Source of the DNA: Planctomycetaceae bacterium
Lineage (GTDB): Bacteria > Planctomycetota > Planctomycetia > Planctomycetales > Planctomycetaceae
Length of the DNA stretch: 64,000 nucleotides
NCBI GenBank assembly: GCA_014762625.1
Contig: JABURQ010000058.1
Span: 51,066 to 115,065, forward strand
Direction: 5' to 3'
Shown piece after piece: positions 35,676-45,564 of this stretch (its first letter is position 1; each line of letters begins with the position of its first letter). The translations under genes and the position numbers were made by a program. The notes beneath the pieces were generated by a model. It was not told the origin of the DNA and ran no database searches. It was given only the letters and a program-made list of their open reading frames with translations.

Positions 35676-36081
35676 GCGGGTTAAACACCGCAAAAGTCAA
35701 CGAGGCCGGATTAAAGGTCAAGCGACTCGTGGTAACACGGTTGCCTACGGCGAATGGGGTTTGCAATCACTCGAGCCCGGTCACGTGACCGCTCAGACGA
35801 TTGAAGCCTGCCGTATCGCTGCGAACCAGTACGTTCGTGGTGAGGGTCGGATCTACATTCGGATTTTCCCCACAAAATCGGTGACCGCTAGACCCCTGGA
35901 AACTCGAATGGGTAAGGGGAAAGGGGATCCGGATCACTGGGTCGCCGTCGTGAAGCCGGGCACAGTGTTGTTTGAGTTGACCGGCGTCTCCAAAGAAGCC
36001 GCACAACTTTGTTTCGCTCGTGTGGCTCATAAGTTGCCGGTCAGAGTGCGACTCATCGGTCGCCGTCCGACGGTGGGATAA
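35659..36081 (+). CDS. rplP: 50S ribosomal protein L16
   Basis: [41 protein letters not shown]; overlaps the rpsC 3' end. Confidence 0.97.
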   Translation: [140 protein letters not shown]

Positions 36082-36123
36082 TCCTTTCTGAGAAGCCTTA
36101 GTAAGAGGTTGTGAGAGACAACG

Positions 36124-36327
36124 ATGAAAGTTTCAGAAATTCGCGAAATGAGCGACGATCAGTTGGTTGCCGAGTTGAACGAAACTCGACGACAGTTATT
36201 CGATCTCCGTTTCCAGGCTGCCACCGAGCGACTGGATGTACCGAGCGAATTGAAGAAACTGCGTAAGAAGATCGCGCGAATCCTGACGGTTCAGTCGGAA
36301 CGTCAGAAAGCAGGCGCGGAAGCATAA
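36124..36327 (+). CDS. rpmC: 50S ribosomal protein L29
   Basis: MKVSEIREMSDDQLVAELNETRRQLFDLRFQAATERLDVPSELKKLRKKIARILTV. Confidence 0.95.
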   Translation: MKVSEIREMSDDQLVAELNETRRQLFDLRFQAATERLDVPSELKKLRKKIARILTVQSERQKAGAEA

Positions 36328-36345
36328 AACGGTTTCAGTATTAAC

Positions 36346-36357
36346 GCCTCGTCAGGC
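36346..36357 (+). promoter_or_regulatory. Short hairpin upstream of rpsQ (start-proximal hairpin series)
   Basis: GCCT-cgtc-AGGC, 18 nt before ATG. Confidence 0.35.
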
Positions 36358-36375
36358 ACCTGAGAGACAGAAGTT

Positions 36376-36678
36376 ATGAAGAGAACATTGATCGGAATTG
36401 TGGTGAGCGACAAATGCGACAAAACCCGTCGCGTCGATATCGAACGAAAGTTCGCTCACCCCATGTACGGAAAGATCGTCAGTCGTAAGACCGTCTGTCA
36501 CGTGCACGATGAAGAGAATGAGTCTCACGAAGGGGACCGGGTTCAGATCGTTGAATGTCGCCCCCGCTCGAAGCAAAAGCGATGGGAGCTGGTGAAAGTC
36601 CTCGAAACGGCATTGGATATCGCCACCCATCATCACGCCGACGAAGCGGAAGTTGAAGAAGCGGCGACCGAAGAGTAG
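36376..36678 (+). CDS. rpsQ: 30S ribosomal protein S17
   Basis: [73 protein letters not shown]. Confidence 0.95.
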   Translation: MKRTLIGIVVSDKCDKTRRVDIERKFAHPMYGKIVSRKTVCHVHDEENESHEGDRVQIVECRPRSKQKRWELVKVLETALDIATHHHADEAEVEEAATEE

Positions 36679-36711
36679 ACAATCGTTGCAGTCAGAAGAG
36701 TTCACTGTTTT

Positions 36712-36725
36712 CGGACCGCGGTCCG
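36712..36725 (+). promoter_or_regulatory. 14-nt hairpin upstream of rplN (start-proximal hairpin series)
   Basis: CGGAC-CGCG-GTCCG, 22 nt before ATG. Confidence 0.5.
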
Positions 36726-36747
36726 GTGAGATAAGGATGAATCAGTC

Positions 36748-37116
36748 ATGATTCAAATGCAATCAGTACTGGATGTTGCCGACAATTCCGGCGCGAAAGT
36801 CGTGCGATGCATCAAGGTTCTTGGTGGAACTGGTAAGCGCACCGCCGGCCTTGGTGAGATCGTGGTGTTGTCGGTGACGAAGGCGTTGCCCGGTTCGACC
36901 GTCAAGCAGGGAACCGTCGTCAAGGGCGTGATCGTGCGTTGCAAAAAAGCGACTCGACGTCCCGACGGAAGTTACGTGCGATTCGATCGCAACGCAGTGG
37001 TGCTCGTCGATAACGACGGTAATCCTCGTGGCACTCGTATCTTCGGGGCTGTGGCCCGCGAGTTGCGAGATCGTCGATTTATGAAAATTGTCAGCCTCGC
37101 GAGTGAGGTAGTCTAA
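36748..37116 (+). CDS. rplN: 50S ribosomal protein L14
   Basis: [40 protein letters not shown]. Confidence 0.97.
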   Translation: MIQMQSVLDVADNSGAKVVRCIKVLGGTGKRTAGLGEIVVLSVTKALPGSTVKQGTVVKGVIVRCKKATRRPDGSYVRFDRNAVVLVDNDGNPRGTRIFGAVARELRDRRFMKIVSLASEVV

Positions 37117-37118
37117 CT

Positions 37119-37472
37119 ATGAAAATTCAACGTGGCGATATGGTGGTCGTGACCGCCGGTAATCATAAGACTTCTACCCCTCACAAAGTGACCTCCATCT
37201 CGGCGGACGGTCGTAAGGTTGTGGTGGAAAACGTGAACAGTGCGATGCGACACGTTAAGCGCGGTCATCCCAAAAGCCCTCAGGGAGGACGTTTGGAAAT
37301 TGATCTGCCGCTGGACATTTCCAACATTCAGTTGCATTGTCCGTCCTGCAACCAGGGGACTCGTGTCGGGTTTCGCTATCAGGAAGACGGCAGCAAAGAA
37401 CGATACTGCAAGAAGTGTGACGCACGGATTTCTGAAGTGGCGCCCGCCAAACCGGCCTACGCCAAGTCCTGA
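37119..37472 (+). CDS. rplX: 50S ribosomal protein L24 with CxxC zinc ribbon
   Basis: MKIQRGDMVVVTAGNHK..; LHCPSCNQGTRVGFRYQEDGSKERYCKKCDARI. Confidence 0.95.
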   Translation: MKIQRGDMVVVTAGNHKTSTPHKVTSISADGRKVVVENVNSAMRHVKRGHPKSPQGGRLEIDLPLDISNIQLHCPSCNQGTRVGFRYQEDGSKERYCKKCDARISEVAPAKPAYAKS

Positions 37473-37506
37473 AACGGCATCAATAATTCATTCAACCATT
37501 TAGATT

Positions 37507-37520
37507 GGCCGGTTGCGGCC
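37507..37520 (+). promoter_or_regulatory. 14-nt hairpin upstream of rplE (start-proximal hairpin series)
   Basis: GGCCG-GTTG-CGGCC, 17 nt before ATG. Confidence 0.5.
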
Positions 37521-37537
37521 TCAAGGAAAACTGAGCG

Positions 37538-38080
37538 ATGACGAGATTGCTCAAACATTACAAAGAACAAGTGGTCCCGAACCTCAAGCAGCAATTGGGC
37601 GAAGAGAACGTCCACGCGCTTCCGAAGGTGGATAAGGTGATCATCAATATGGGCGTCGGTGCGGCTGTGGCCGATCGCAAGAAGCTCGACGAAGCCGTCG
37701 ATCACCTGACCCTACTGAGCGGCCAAAAGCCGCAGATCACGCGAGCGAAAAAAGCGATCGCCGCGTTTCGTCTGCGGGAAGGGATGCCGATCGGTTGTCG
37801 CGTGACGTTGCGAGGCCAACGCATGTACGAATTCCTCGATCGTCTGATCACGTTGGCGCTGCCGCGAGTGAGAGACTTCCGAGGAGTGAATCCGAAATCG
37901 TTCGACGGTAACGGAAACTACAGCCTCGGCTTGAACGAGCAGTTCGTTTTTCCGGAAATCTCCGCGGATAAAGCGACGCTCACTCAAGGAATGAACATCA
38001 CGATCGTGACGTCCGCCAGCAGCAACGACGAAGGTCGTGCGTTGTTGAAGGAAATCGGCATTCCGTTCCGAAACAAATAA
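37538..38080 (+). CDS. rplE: 50S ribosomal protein L5
   Basis: VDKVIINMGVGAAVADRKKLDEAVDHLTLLSGQKPQITRAKKAIAAFRLREGMPIGCRVTLRG. Confidence 0.97.
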   Translation: MTRLLKHYKEQVVPNLKQQLGEENVHALPKVDKVIINMGVGAAVADRKKLDEAVDHLTLLSGQKPQITRAKKAIAAFRLREGMPIGCRVTLRGQRMYEFLDRLITLALPRVRDFRGVNPKSFDGNGNYSLGLNEQFVFPEISADKATLTQGMNITIVTSASSNDEGRALLKEIGIPFRNK

Positions 38081-38124
38081 CCCACAAGTGACCTCAGTCT
38101 CCCATCACAGGAAACGAGAGAGCA

Positions 38125-38310
38125 ATGGCCAGTAAATCCAAGATTGCCAAAGCCAATAAAAAACCAAAGTTCAGTACGCGAAGCGAACGGCGTTGCCAGC
38201 TTTGCGGTCGTCCGCGAGCGGTCTATCGCAAGTTCAAGCTGTGTCGTATCTGCTTCCGCAAAATGTGCCACGAAGGCGTGATTCCCGGTGCTCGCAAGGC
38301 GAGTTGGTAA
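38125..38310 (+). CDS. rpsN: 30S ribosomal protein S14, zinc type
   Basis: [38 protein letters not shown]. Confidence 0.96.
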   Translation: MASKSKIAKANKKPKFSTRSERRCQLCGRPRAVYRKFKLCRICFRKMCHEGVIPGARKASW

Positions 38311-38347
38311 CCGATCGTTTCCGGCACAACACAAGGATTCCCGAACC

Positions 38348-38743
38348 ATGATGAATGATCCTGTAGCAGATATGCTCACCCGCATTCGGAATGCCGTCCA
38401 GGTGGAACGGCCTTTCGTCGATGTTCCGCAATCGAAACTGAAGACCGGCATTGCCGAAACCCTTCAGCGGGAAGGTTATATCTGGGACTTTGAAGTCATC
38501 GAACAACATCCGCAAAACACCTTGCGACTCAACCTCAAATACGGCCCGAACGGCGAACGAGTCATTCAGAAGATTCAACGCACCTCGAAGCCGGGGCGCC
38601 GAGTTTATACGAACGTTCGTGACATGCCCGAAATCCTCAACGGTATGGGGATCAGTATCCTGACGACGCCGCGCGGGATTTTAAGTAATCGCGAAGCGAA
38701 AAAAGAAGGCGTCGGCGGTGAAGTGGTTTGTGTGGTCTGGTAA
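38348..38743 (+). CDS. rpsH: 30S ribosomal protein S8
   Basis: MMNDPVADMLTRIRNAVQVERPFVDVPQSKLKTGIAETLQREGYI. Confidence 0.97.
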   Translation: MMNDPVADMLTRIRNAVQVERPFVDVPQSKLKTGIAETLQREGYIWDFEVIEQHPQNTLRLNLKYGPNGERVIQKIQRTSKPGRRVYTNVRDMPEILNGMGISILTTPRGILSNREAKKEGVGGEVVCVVW

Positions 38744-38776
38744 ACGCAGTATCGAGAAGAAGACTGGTTCAGAGAC

Positions 38777-39325
38777 ATGTCCAAAATTGGTAAAAAACCG
38801 ATCTCCGTTCCCGATGGCGTCGAAGTGACGCTCTCCAACGGAACCATTAAAACCAAAGGTCCCGCCGGCGAACTCTCCTTCGAGTATCATCCGAACATGA
38901 AGGTGGAGTTCGACTCCGAGTCCAAGGAAGTTTCGGTCACTCGTCCGAACGACGAACGACTGAATAAAGCCTTGCACGGGCTGACCCGCAGCCTCATCAA
39001 TAATATGGTGACCGGGGTCAAAGAGCCGTTCGTGAAGAAGCTCGAAATTAACGGCGTTGGTTACAACGCTCAACTGGCAGGCAACTCGTTACGGTTGCAG
39101 GTCGGTTTTGCAAACACGATCGAATTGGCGGTGCCTCCCGGCATTACTTGCGAAGTCCCCCAGCCCACAAATGTGGTCGTCAAAGGGGCCGATAAGCAAA
39201 TGGTCGGGCAATTCGCGGCCGAAATTCGACGCGTGCGTCCTCCCGAGCCTTACAAGCTCAAGGGAATTAAATACGAAGGGGAATATGTTCGCCGTAAGGC
39301 CGGTAAAGCCTTCGGTGCCAAGTAA
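38777..39325 (+). CDS. rplF: 50S ribosomal protein L6
   Basis: MSKIGKKPISVPDGVEVTLSNGTIKTKGPAGELS...RPPEPYKLKGIKYEGEYVRRKAGKAF. Confidence 0.97.
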   Translation: MSKIGKKPISVPDGVEVTLSNGTIKTKGPAGELSFEYHPNMKVEFDSESKEVSVTRPNDERLNKALHGLTRSLINNMVTGVKEPFVKKLEINGVGYNAQLAGNSLRLQVGFANTIELAVPPGITCEVPQPTNVVVKGADKQMVGQFAAEIRRVRPPEPYKLKGIKYEGEYVRRKAGKAFGAK

Positions 39326-39391
39326 AAAGCCACCGATCGGTAGTCCGGTTCGTTGGCATCCGGAAACCCGATCGAAGTTTTTGACAGGTTT

Positions 39392-39772
39392 ATGTCTGCG
39401 ATGAAAGCAAGCAAGAAACTCGCAAAGCGTCAAACTCGCCGCCGATTTCGCGTGCGAAATTCTGTTCGGAAATCCGCAAACGGGCGTCCTCGCCTGTCGG
39501 TTTTCCGCAGCAATAAGCATATGTACGCACAAATTATCGACGATGTGCAAGGGGTGACCCTGGCGTCCGCCAGCACCACCGAGAAGGATTTGGGAGGCAC
39601 GGGAGCCTACAACGGTAACCGCGACGCCGCCGCCCGAATTGGGAAAGCCATCGCTGAGCGGGCGATCGAAAAGGGAGTCAAGGAAGTGACCTTCGATCGT
39701 GGAGAGTATAAGTTTCACGGTCGCGTGAAGGCTCTGGCCGACGCGGCTCGCGACGGCGGCCTGGAATTTTAA
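39392..39772 (+). CDS. rplR: 50S ribosomal protein L18
   Basis: [45 protein letters not shown]; start choice uncertain. Confidence 0.93.
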   Translation: MSAMKASKKLAKRQTRRRFRVRNSVRKSANGRPRLSVFRSNKHMYAQIIDDVQGVTLASASTTEKDLGGTGAYNGNRDAAARIGKAIAERAIEKGVKEVTFDRGEYKFHGRVKALADAARDGGLEF

Positions 39773-39794
39773 TTCACTCAGACAATTATTTATG

Positions 39795-39817
39795 ATGGCG
39801 ATCCTCGCGGTCGTCAT
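39795..39817 (+). promoter_or_regulatory. Hairpin upstream of rpsE (start-proximal hairpin series)
   Basis: ATGGCGA-tcctcgcgg-TCGTCAT (7 bp, one G.U), 17 nt before GTG. Confidence 0.4.
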
Positions 39818-39834
39818 GGTTCGGAGAGAACATC

Positions 39835-40317
39835 GTGTCGAACGATAATCAGCAAACAAAAAATCCGGAAGAGGTCGTTCAGATCCGCCGTTGTGCCTGC
39901 GTGGTCAAAGGGGGCCGTCGCTTCAGTTTCACCGCCCTGGTGGTGGTCGGCGATAACGATGGATCGGTCGGCTGGGGATACGGCAAAGGAAACGAAGTTC
40001 CGATCGCCGTTGATAAAGCCGTCAAGAACGCGAATCAGTCGATGAAGAAATATCCCGCGCTGACGACCACCGTACCTCACGAAGTGATCGGCCGATACGG
40101 AGCTTCCAAAGTGGTTTTGATTCCGGCGTTGCCTGGTACCGGTATTATTGCCGGTGGTTGCGTGCGTGCGGTGGTGGAATCCGCCGGCGTGACCGACATC
40201 CTGACCAAAAGCTTCGGTTCCAATAATCCGGCCAACCTGGTGAAAGCCACATTTAATGCCCTCTCAAAACTGCGGACGAAAGAAGACATTCAGCGTCTGC
40301 GAGGCGTGGAGATCTGA
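39835..40317 (+). CDS. rpsE: 30S ribosomal protein S5 (GTG start)
   Basis: CVVKGGRRFSFTALVVVGDNDGSVGWGYGKGNEVPIAVDKAVKNA. Confidence 0.96.
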   Translation: MSNDNQQTKNPEEVVQIRRCACVVKGGRRFSFTALVVVGDNDGSVGWGYGKGNEVPIAVDKAVKNANQSMKKYPALTTTVPHEVIGRYGASKVVLIPALPGTGIIAGGCVRAVVESAGVTDILTKSFGSNNPANLVKATFNALSKLRTKEDIQRLRGVEI

Positions 40318-40320
40318 ATT

Positions 40321-40770
40321 ATGATTATCGATGACGTCAATCGCGGAATTAAAAAACATAAAGCTCGCAAACGAATCGGGCGCGGTCCCGGATCCGGTCA
40401 CGGGAAAACATCGACTCGCGGTCATAAAGGCGCGGGAAGTCGTTCGGGTAACAAACGTCGGCAAGGATTTGAAGGGGGGCAAACGCCGCTCTTCATGCGA
40501 GTCGCCAAGCGCGGGTTCAATAACAACGCCTTCGCTCCCAAAACGGTCATTTTCAATTTGTCGCAACTTGATGCGGCTTTTGAAGATGGTGCTGAGATTA
40601 CCCTGGAAACACTGGTCACGCGGGGCTTGCTCAAAGGCAAGTTTGACCGGGTGAAAATTCTCGGCGATGGCGACACCAAAAAGAAATTCACGGTCTCCGC
40701 TCACCGGTTCTCCAAATCCGCCGAAGAGAAGATTGTCGCCGCCGGCGGCAGCGTCTCTCGAGTCGCCTGA
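40321..40770 (+). CDS. rplO: 50S ribosomal protein L15
   Basis: KARKRIGRGPGSGHGKTSTRGHKGAGSRSGNKRRQGFEGGQTPLFMRVAKRGFNN; begins 3 nt after rpsE, so no rpmD between. Confidence 0.96.
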   Translation: MIIDDVNRGIKKHKARKRIGRGPGSGHGKTSTRGHKGAGSRSGNKRRQGFEGGQTPLFMRVAKRGFNNNAFAPKTVIFNLSQLDAAFEDGAEITLETLVTRGLLKGKFDRVKILGDGDTKKKFTVSAHRFSKSAEEKIVAAGGSVSRVA

Positions 40771-40900
40771 TCGAAAGAAACAGTATTTGGAACCTGAGTC
40801 CTCATCTGGACGAAAATCAGGTATTTTTGTATAACTTGGCAGTTCTCAGGAGCTTAATTCGCCTTCCCGGCGATATCCATCGACAAAGGAAGTCTATCCG

Positions 40901-42265
40901 ATGTTCGGCAAGCTGATCATGATCTTCCGGATTCCGGAACTGCGCAAGAAAATCTTTCTGACCCTCGCGCTGCTCGCAGTGTATCGCATGGGTTTTGCCA
41001 TCCCGTTGCCCTTTATCGATCAGGACGGCCTGGCTCGTGCGGTCGAAGACATCGAAGGGCAAGAGGGAGGCTTCGGACAGGTGATGCAGATCGTTGCGCT
41101 CTTCTCGGCCTCCAGTATCGGGAACAGTACGATCTTCGGTCTCGGCATCATGCCCTACATTTCCGCGTCGATTATCTTCCAACTGCTGGGAACGGTTTAT
41201 CCGCCTCTCGAAAAGTTGCAGAAGGAAGGGGAGTCGGGGCGTCGAAAGATTAATGAATATACGCGCTATGCGACCGTCGTGATCTGCCTGGGCCAATCTT
41301 TCTTCTGGATCAAGGGGCTCTCGGGGGGACAATTGATGGGAGAAAATCTGCTCATCGAGAAGTTCGACAGCTTTTATTATTACCTCATCGGAACAATTAC
41401 CATGACGGCGGGGACGGTCCTGCTGATGTGGATCGGCGAACAAATTGACGCGTACGGCATCGGAAACGGCATTTCGCTGTTGATTATGGCGGGAATTCTC
41501 GCCCGGATGCCGGCGGCGTTGATGGACATGCTGGCTCCCGCACTGACTCAAGGGGTTGCCATTGGAACCGATACCGGCGTCGATCGGCTGTTGCTGCTGT
41601 TGGCGTTGTTTGTGGGGATCATCATCTGGGTGATCGCGATTACTCAGGGACAGCGACGCATTCCAATTCAATCGGCGAAGCATCTGCGAGGTCGTCGCGT
41701 CGCCGGTGGTCAGCGTCAGTCGCTGCCATTGCGAGTCAATCAGGCGGGCGTGATGCCGATCATCTTCGCCTCCAGTCTGTTGTTATTCCCTTACTTCCTG
41801 TTCTCGCAACTGGCGAATTTCGCGATGTTCCGGGACGTCTACATCGTGCAGTTGCTCAATCGTGCGTTTGCGTCGCACGGTTACATTTACAATATGTTGT
41901 ACATTTTCCTGATCTACTTCTTCTGCTATTTCTGGACGACGATTACGTTCAATCCGAAGGACATTGCAGAAAACCTGAAAGATTACGGCAGTTTCATTCC
42001 CGGCTATCGTCCGGGAGCGAGAACGGCCGCCTATCTGGAACAGGTCATGACACGAATCACCTACGTCGGGGCTGCCTTCCTGGCCCTCGTGGCGGTGATT
42101 CCGACGGTTGTGGCCTCGATGATGAATATTCCTCCGATGGTGGCGAGCTTTTACGGGGGGACGGGACTACTGATCGTTGTGTCGGTCTGTCTCGACCTCG
42201 TGCAGAAGATCGACAGCCACCTGGTGATGCGAAACTATCCTGGTCTGCTGGATGCGGACGAGTAA
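40901..42265 (+). CDS. secY: Preprotein translocase subunit SecY
   Basis: 10-TM profile; GIMPYISASIIFQLL, INEYTRYATVVICLGQS, QAGVMPIIFASSLLLFP. Confidence 0.97.
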   Translation: MFGKLIMIFRIPELRKKIFLTLALLAVYRMGFAIPLPFIDQDGLARAVEDIEGQEGGFGQVMQIVALFSASSIGNSTIFGLGIMPYISASIIFQLLGTVYPPLEKLQKEGESGRRKINEYTRYATVVICLGQSFFWIKGLSGGQLMGENLLIEKFDSFYYYLIGTITMTAGTVLLMWIGEQIDAYGIGNGISLLIMAGILARMPAALMDMLAPALTQGVAIGTDTGVDRLLLLLALFVGIIIWVIAITQGQRRIPIQSAKHLRGRRVAGGQRQSLPLRVNQAGVMPIIFASSLLLFPYFLFSQLANFAMFRDVYIVQLLNRAFASHGYIYNMLYIFLIYFFCYFWTTITFNPKDIAENLKDYGSFIPGYRPGARTAAYLEQVMTRITYVGAAFLALVAVIPTVVASMMNIPPMVASFYGGTGLLIVVSVCLDLVQKIDSHLVMRNYPGLLDADE

Positions 42266-42429
42266 ATCCAGCCTGTGGCTGGGTTTGCAAACTCTCAAGA
42301 GCCGATGCCAAAACTCGGACGACCGTTTCAGGAAGAAGCTGTCGAGTTGAGATTGCGAATTGAGAACGATTTCCGGGTTTCAGACGATCGTTTGAGTCGG
42401 GAATCTTCGTTGAAAAGCGTCTCGTTCGC

Positions 42430-42459
42430 TTGAGAGTCAGCCCTGTGGGCGGTTATACT
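42430..42459 (+). promoter_or_regulatory. Candidate promoter for rpmJ-rpsM-rpsK-rpoA-rplQ
   Basis: TTGAGA-N18-TATACT in the secY-rpmJ gap. Confidence 0.5.
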
Positions 42460-42518
42460 GCTACGTTCCTGTTTTTGCGCCGAAAGTGCGTCTGTAAGAC
42501 GCTTTCACGCAAAGAGTT

Positions 42519-42533
42519 CGGGTGAAAAACCCG
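42519..42533 (+). promoter_or_regulatory. Hairpin upstream of rpmJ (start-proximal hairpin series)
   Basis: CGGGT-gaaaa-ACCCG, 16 nt before ATG. Confidence 0.45.
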
Positions 42534-42549
42534 TTGTGGAAAGAGAAAC

Positions 42550-42663
42550 ATGAAAGTCCGATCGAGCGTTAAACGAATCTGTGAGAACTGCAAGGTGGTT
42601 CGTCGCAAAGGCAAGGTTTACGTCATTTGTAGTAATCCTCGTCATAAGCAACGACAAGGGTAA
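42550..42663 (+). CDS. rpmJ: 50S ribosomal protein L36
   Basis: [37 protein letters not shown]; below the ORF-track cutoff. Confidence 0.95.
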   Translation: MKVRSSVKRICENCKVVRRKGKVYVICSNPRHKQRQG

Positions 42664-42713
42664 TCCGCCGCCTCGTTCTCTATGAACAAATATTTTAAGC
42701 GAAAGAGTTGATC

Positions 42714-43100
42714 ATGCCGCGTTTACTCGGTGTCGACATTCCGAATGACAAGCCGGTTTATATCTCGCTGACCTACCTCTACGGAGTGGGGAATGCCCGG
42801 GCGATTGAGATCTGCAAAAAACTCTCGATCGATCCTCGCAAGCGAGCTTACGAACTGACCGACGACGAAGTCAGTATGTTGAACAACACCCTCGACAAGG
42901 AATACGAAGTCGAAGGTCAATTGCGTCGCATGGTGCAACAGGACATCGCGCGTCTGCGGGAGATTCAATCGTACCGCGGGTTGCGTCATCGTCGCAGCTT
43001 GCCGGTTCGCGGACAGCGCACCAAAACCAATGCCCGTACCCGGAAAGGTGTCAAGAAGACCGTGGCCGGTAAGAAGGGCGTGAAAGATATGCGACACTGA
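42714..43100 (+). CDS. rpsM: 30S ribosomal protein S13
   Basis: MPRLLGVDIPNDKPVYISLTYLYGVGNARAIEICKKL..YRGLRHRRSLPVRGQRTKTNARTRKG. Confidence 0.97.
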   Translation: MPRLLGVDIPNDKPVYISLTYLYGVGNARAIEICKKLSIDPRKRAYELTDDEVSMLNNTLDKEYEVEGQLRRMVQQDIARLREIQSYRGLRHRRSLPVRGQRTKTNARTRKGVKKTVAGKKGVKDMRH

Positions 43101-43192
43101 TTTCGACGGGAGCCGGATAACGGATCCCGCGGATGTTTCGCAACGCAGATTATTTCCCATCAACACAACAGACAAAAATTGAGGTTGCCGGA

Positions 43193-43573
43193 GTGGCCAA
43201 AACCAAGAAAAAACGAGTACGTCGTAACGTGACGCGAGGCATCGCCCATATCAAGGCGACCTTCAACAACACGATCGTCACCATGTCCGACATGAACGGC
43301 GAAGTCCTCGCTTGGGCGACGGCAGGAAGTGTCGGCTTCAAGGGGAGCCGTAAAAGCACTCCGTTTGCCGCTCAGCGTGCGGCGGAGACGGTTGCCGAAC
43401 GTTCCGCAAAAATGGGAATGAAGGAAGTCGAAGTGAAGGTGAACGGTCCCGGTTCGGGACGCGAGTCGGCCATCACGGGCTTGCAGTCATCCGGTATTTC
43501 CGTCCGTTCGATTGAAGACGTGACTCCTCTGCCTCACAACGGATGCCGACCTCGCAAGCGTCGTCGCGTCTGA
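43193..43573 (+). CDS. rpsK: 30S ribosomal protein S11 (probable GTG start)
   Basis: [65 protein letters not shown]. Confidence 0.95.
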   Translation: MAKTKKKRVRRNVTRGIAHIKATFNNTIVTMSDMNGEVLAWATAGSVGFKGSRKSTPFAAQRAAETVAERSAKMGMKEVEVKVNGPGSGRESAITGLQSSGISVRSIEDVTPLPHNGCRPRKRRRV

Positions 43574-43702
43574 TTTGAGTTTCAAGACACAACCGGTTCG
43601 CCGGTAAGAACGATGGCCGGACTCGTGTTCGGTCATCAGCTGATGATGGGTCCAGAAAGCCCTGGTAGCGAGCGACCTGATCATTTTTCGGAGAAGAAAA
43701 CC

Positions 43703-44707
43703 ATGCGTATTCGTTGGAGAGGCTTGGAGCTTCCGAGCCGGATTGTTCCCAATCAGGAACAAAATGACAATTACTTCGGTCGCTTTACGGCCGAACCGTT
43801 CGAACGCGGCTTCGGGGCCACCGTCGGCAACAGCCTGCGTCGTATTTTGTTGTCCAGCCTCGAAGGTTCCGCGGTCACCCGTGCGAAGATTCAGGGCGTA
43901 CAACACGAATTTTCGACCATTCCCGGCGTTGTGGAAGATGTGACTCACATCTGCCTCAACCTGAAGTCGATCGTCGTGAAAAATCACTCCTCATCCTCCA
44001 AGACGATTCGGATTGAAAAACACGAACGTGGTGTGGTGACGGGAGCCGATATCATCACCGACGATCAAATCGAAGTGATCAACAAAGATCTGGTGATCGC
44101 GACGTTGACAGATGATGTCCCGTTCATTGTCGAAATGACCGTCGAAAATGGTCGTGGCTTCGTCAAAGCCGACGATCATTCCGAAGGTGAGACCGAAGTC
44201 GGCATCATCCCGCTCGACGCCGCCTACAGTCCCGTTACGCGAGTTCGTTACGCGATTGAAGAAACACGCGTCGGTCAACGCACCAACTACGACAAACTGA
44301 ATCTCGACATCTGGACGAACGGCACGGTCAAGCCGGAGATGGCGCTCGTTGAAGCGGCCAAGATTCTCCGTAAACACCTCAACCCGTTCATCACTTATCG
44401 CGAGCCGGGTCCGGAAATGTCTCCGGAAGCGAGCCTCAAGCGATTGTCCGAGGAAACCGGTTACGCGCCGCTCGATGTTGAACTCGAAGAAAAACTCAAT
44501 CAATCACTGGCCGAGTTGAATCTTTCCGTCCGCGCGACGAACTGTCTCGAATCGGAAGGCATCAACACCGTTCGCGATCTCGTCGGACGGAGCGAAGACG
44601 CTTTGCTCCAGGTTCGCAACTTTGGTGAAACCACTCTCACCGAAGTCCAGGAGCGACTCGGTTCCATTGGATTGCGTCTCGGGATGAAAGTTTCGAGTCA
44701 GCAATAA
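43703..44707 (+). CDS. rpoA: DNA-directed RNA polymerase subunit alpha
   Basis: [44 protein letters not shown]; alpha-[41 protein letters not shown]. Confidence 0.97.
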   Translation: MRIRWRGLELPSRIVPNQEQNDNYFGRFTAEPFERGFGATVGNSLRRILLSSLEGSAVTRAKIQGVQHEFSTIPGVVEDVTHICLNLKSIVVKNHSSSSKTIRIEKHERGVVTGADIITDDQIEVINKDLVIATLTDDVPFIVEMTVENGRGFVKADDHSEGETEVGIIPLDAAYSPVTRVRYAIEETRVGQRTNYDKLNLDIWTNGTVKPEMALVEAAKILRKHLNPFITYREPGPEMSPEASLKRLSEETGYAPLDVELEEKLNQSLAELNLSVRATNCLESEGINTVRDLVGRSEDALLQVRNFGETTLTEVQERLGSIGLRLGMKVSSQQ

Positions 44708-44734
44708 AACCTGACAATCATTTTTGACAAGACG

Positions 44735-44748
44735 GGTGCTGCGGCACC
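44735..44748 (+). promoter_or_regulatory. 14-nt hairpin upstream of rplQ (start-proximal hairpin series)
   Basis: GGTGC-TGCG-GCACC, 18 nt before ATG. Confidence 0.5.
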
Positions 44749-44766
44749 TTATGTTGGACAAGAACA

Positions 44767-45507
44767 ATGCGACATCGTCTTAAAGGTAGAAAACTCGGAC
44801 GCAACGGTTCACACCGGAAAGCCATGTTCCAGAACATGGCTTGCAGTCTGATCAAATCATTGCGCGTCGATGAGGATGAACCGAACGTTCCTCGTAACCC
44901 TGGGCGAATCGTCACCACCGTGGCCAAAGCCAAAGAGTTGCGTCCGTTCGTCGAAAAACTGATCACGCTGGCGCGCAAGTCGCTCGCTCACGAGCAAAAC
45001 GCCGAGCAGTACGCCACTTCCGCCGAAAAGAACTCGTCGGAATGGAAGTCCTGGCGGGAATCGGATCAATGGCAGCAGTGGGCGCAGGCGATGGCTCCCG
45101 CCGTCAGCTTACGTCGTCGAGCATTCGCTCTGCTCCGAGACAATGAAGCCGTTGACATTCTGTTCGATGAACTTCGGGAACGATTCGCCGACCGTCCGGG
45201 TGGCTACACTCGCATCGTCAGGCTGGCGGAAGTTCGTTTGGGAGACGCCGGTCAGAAGGCGATGATCGAATTCGTAGGTGAGAATGACCGAGTGCAGACG
45301 ACTCGTCAGGCTCCCATGGTCGTCGAAGATGAGGCTCCCGAAGAAGAAGCCGTCGCCACCGAAGAGGAGACTACCGCAGAGGAAGCCGTTGAAGAGGCTG
45401 CGGCGGAAGCCTCTGAAGGCGATGCCGAAGAGACCGCCGAGGCTGCGGAAGCGGACGCTTCTGAGGAATCGGAAGAGGCCGAAGACGAAGAGAAGAAAGA
45501 GGAATAG
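44767..45507 (+). CDS. rplQ: 50S ribosomal protein L17 with internal insertion and long acidic C-terminal tail
   Basis: [29 protein letters not shown]..; 246 aa; tail [60 protein letters not shown]. Confidence 0.95.
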   Translation: MRHRLKGRKLGRNGSHRKAMFQNMACSLIKSLRVDEDEPNVPRNPGRIVTTVAKAKELRPFVEKLITLARKSLAHEQNAEQYATSAEKNSSEWKSWRESDQWQQWAQAMAPAVSLRRRAFALLRDNEAVDILFDELRERFADRPGGYTRIVRLAEVRLGDAGQKAMIEFVGENDRVQTTRQAPMVVEDEAPEEEAVATEEETTAEEAVEEAAAEASEGDAEETAEAAEADASEESEEAEDEEKKEE

Positions 45508-45564
45508 TTCTCCGGACATCTCGCGTCGGGAAAGGCCTTCCCGCATTACGCTACAACAACTATC

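Noticed and set aside
37320-37440. Zinc-ribbon (CxxC...CxxC) in L24
   Set aside because: CxxC-type L24 is common in bacteria, so not unusual.
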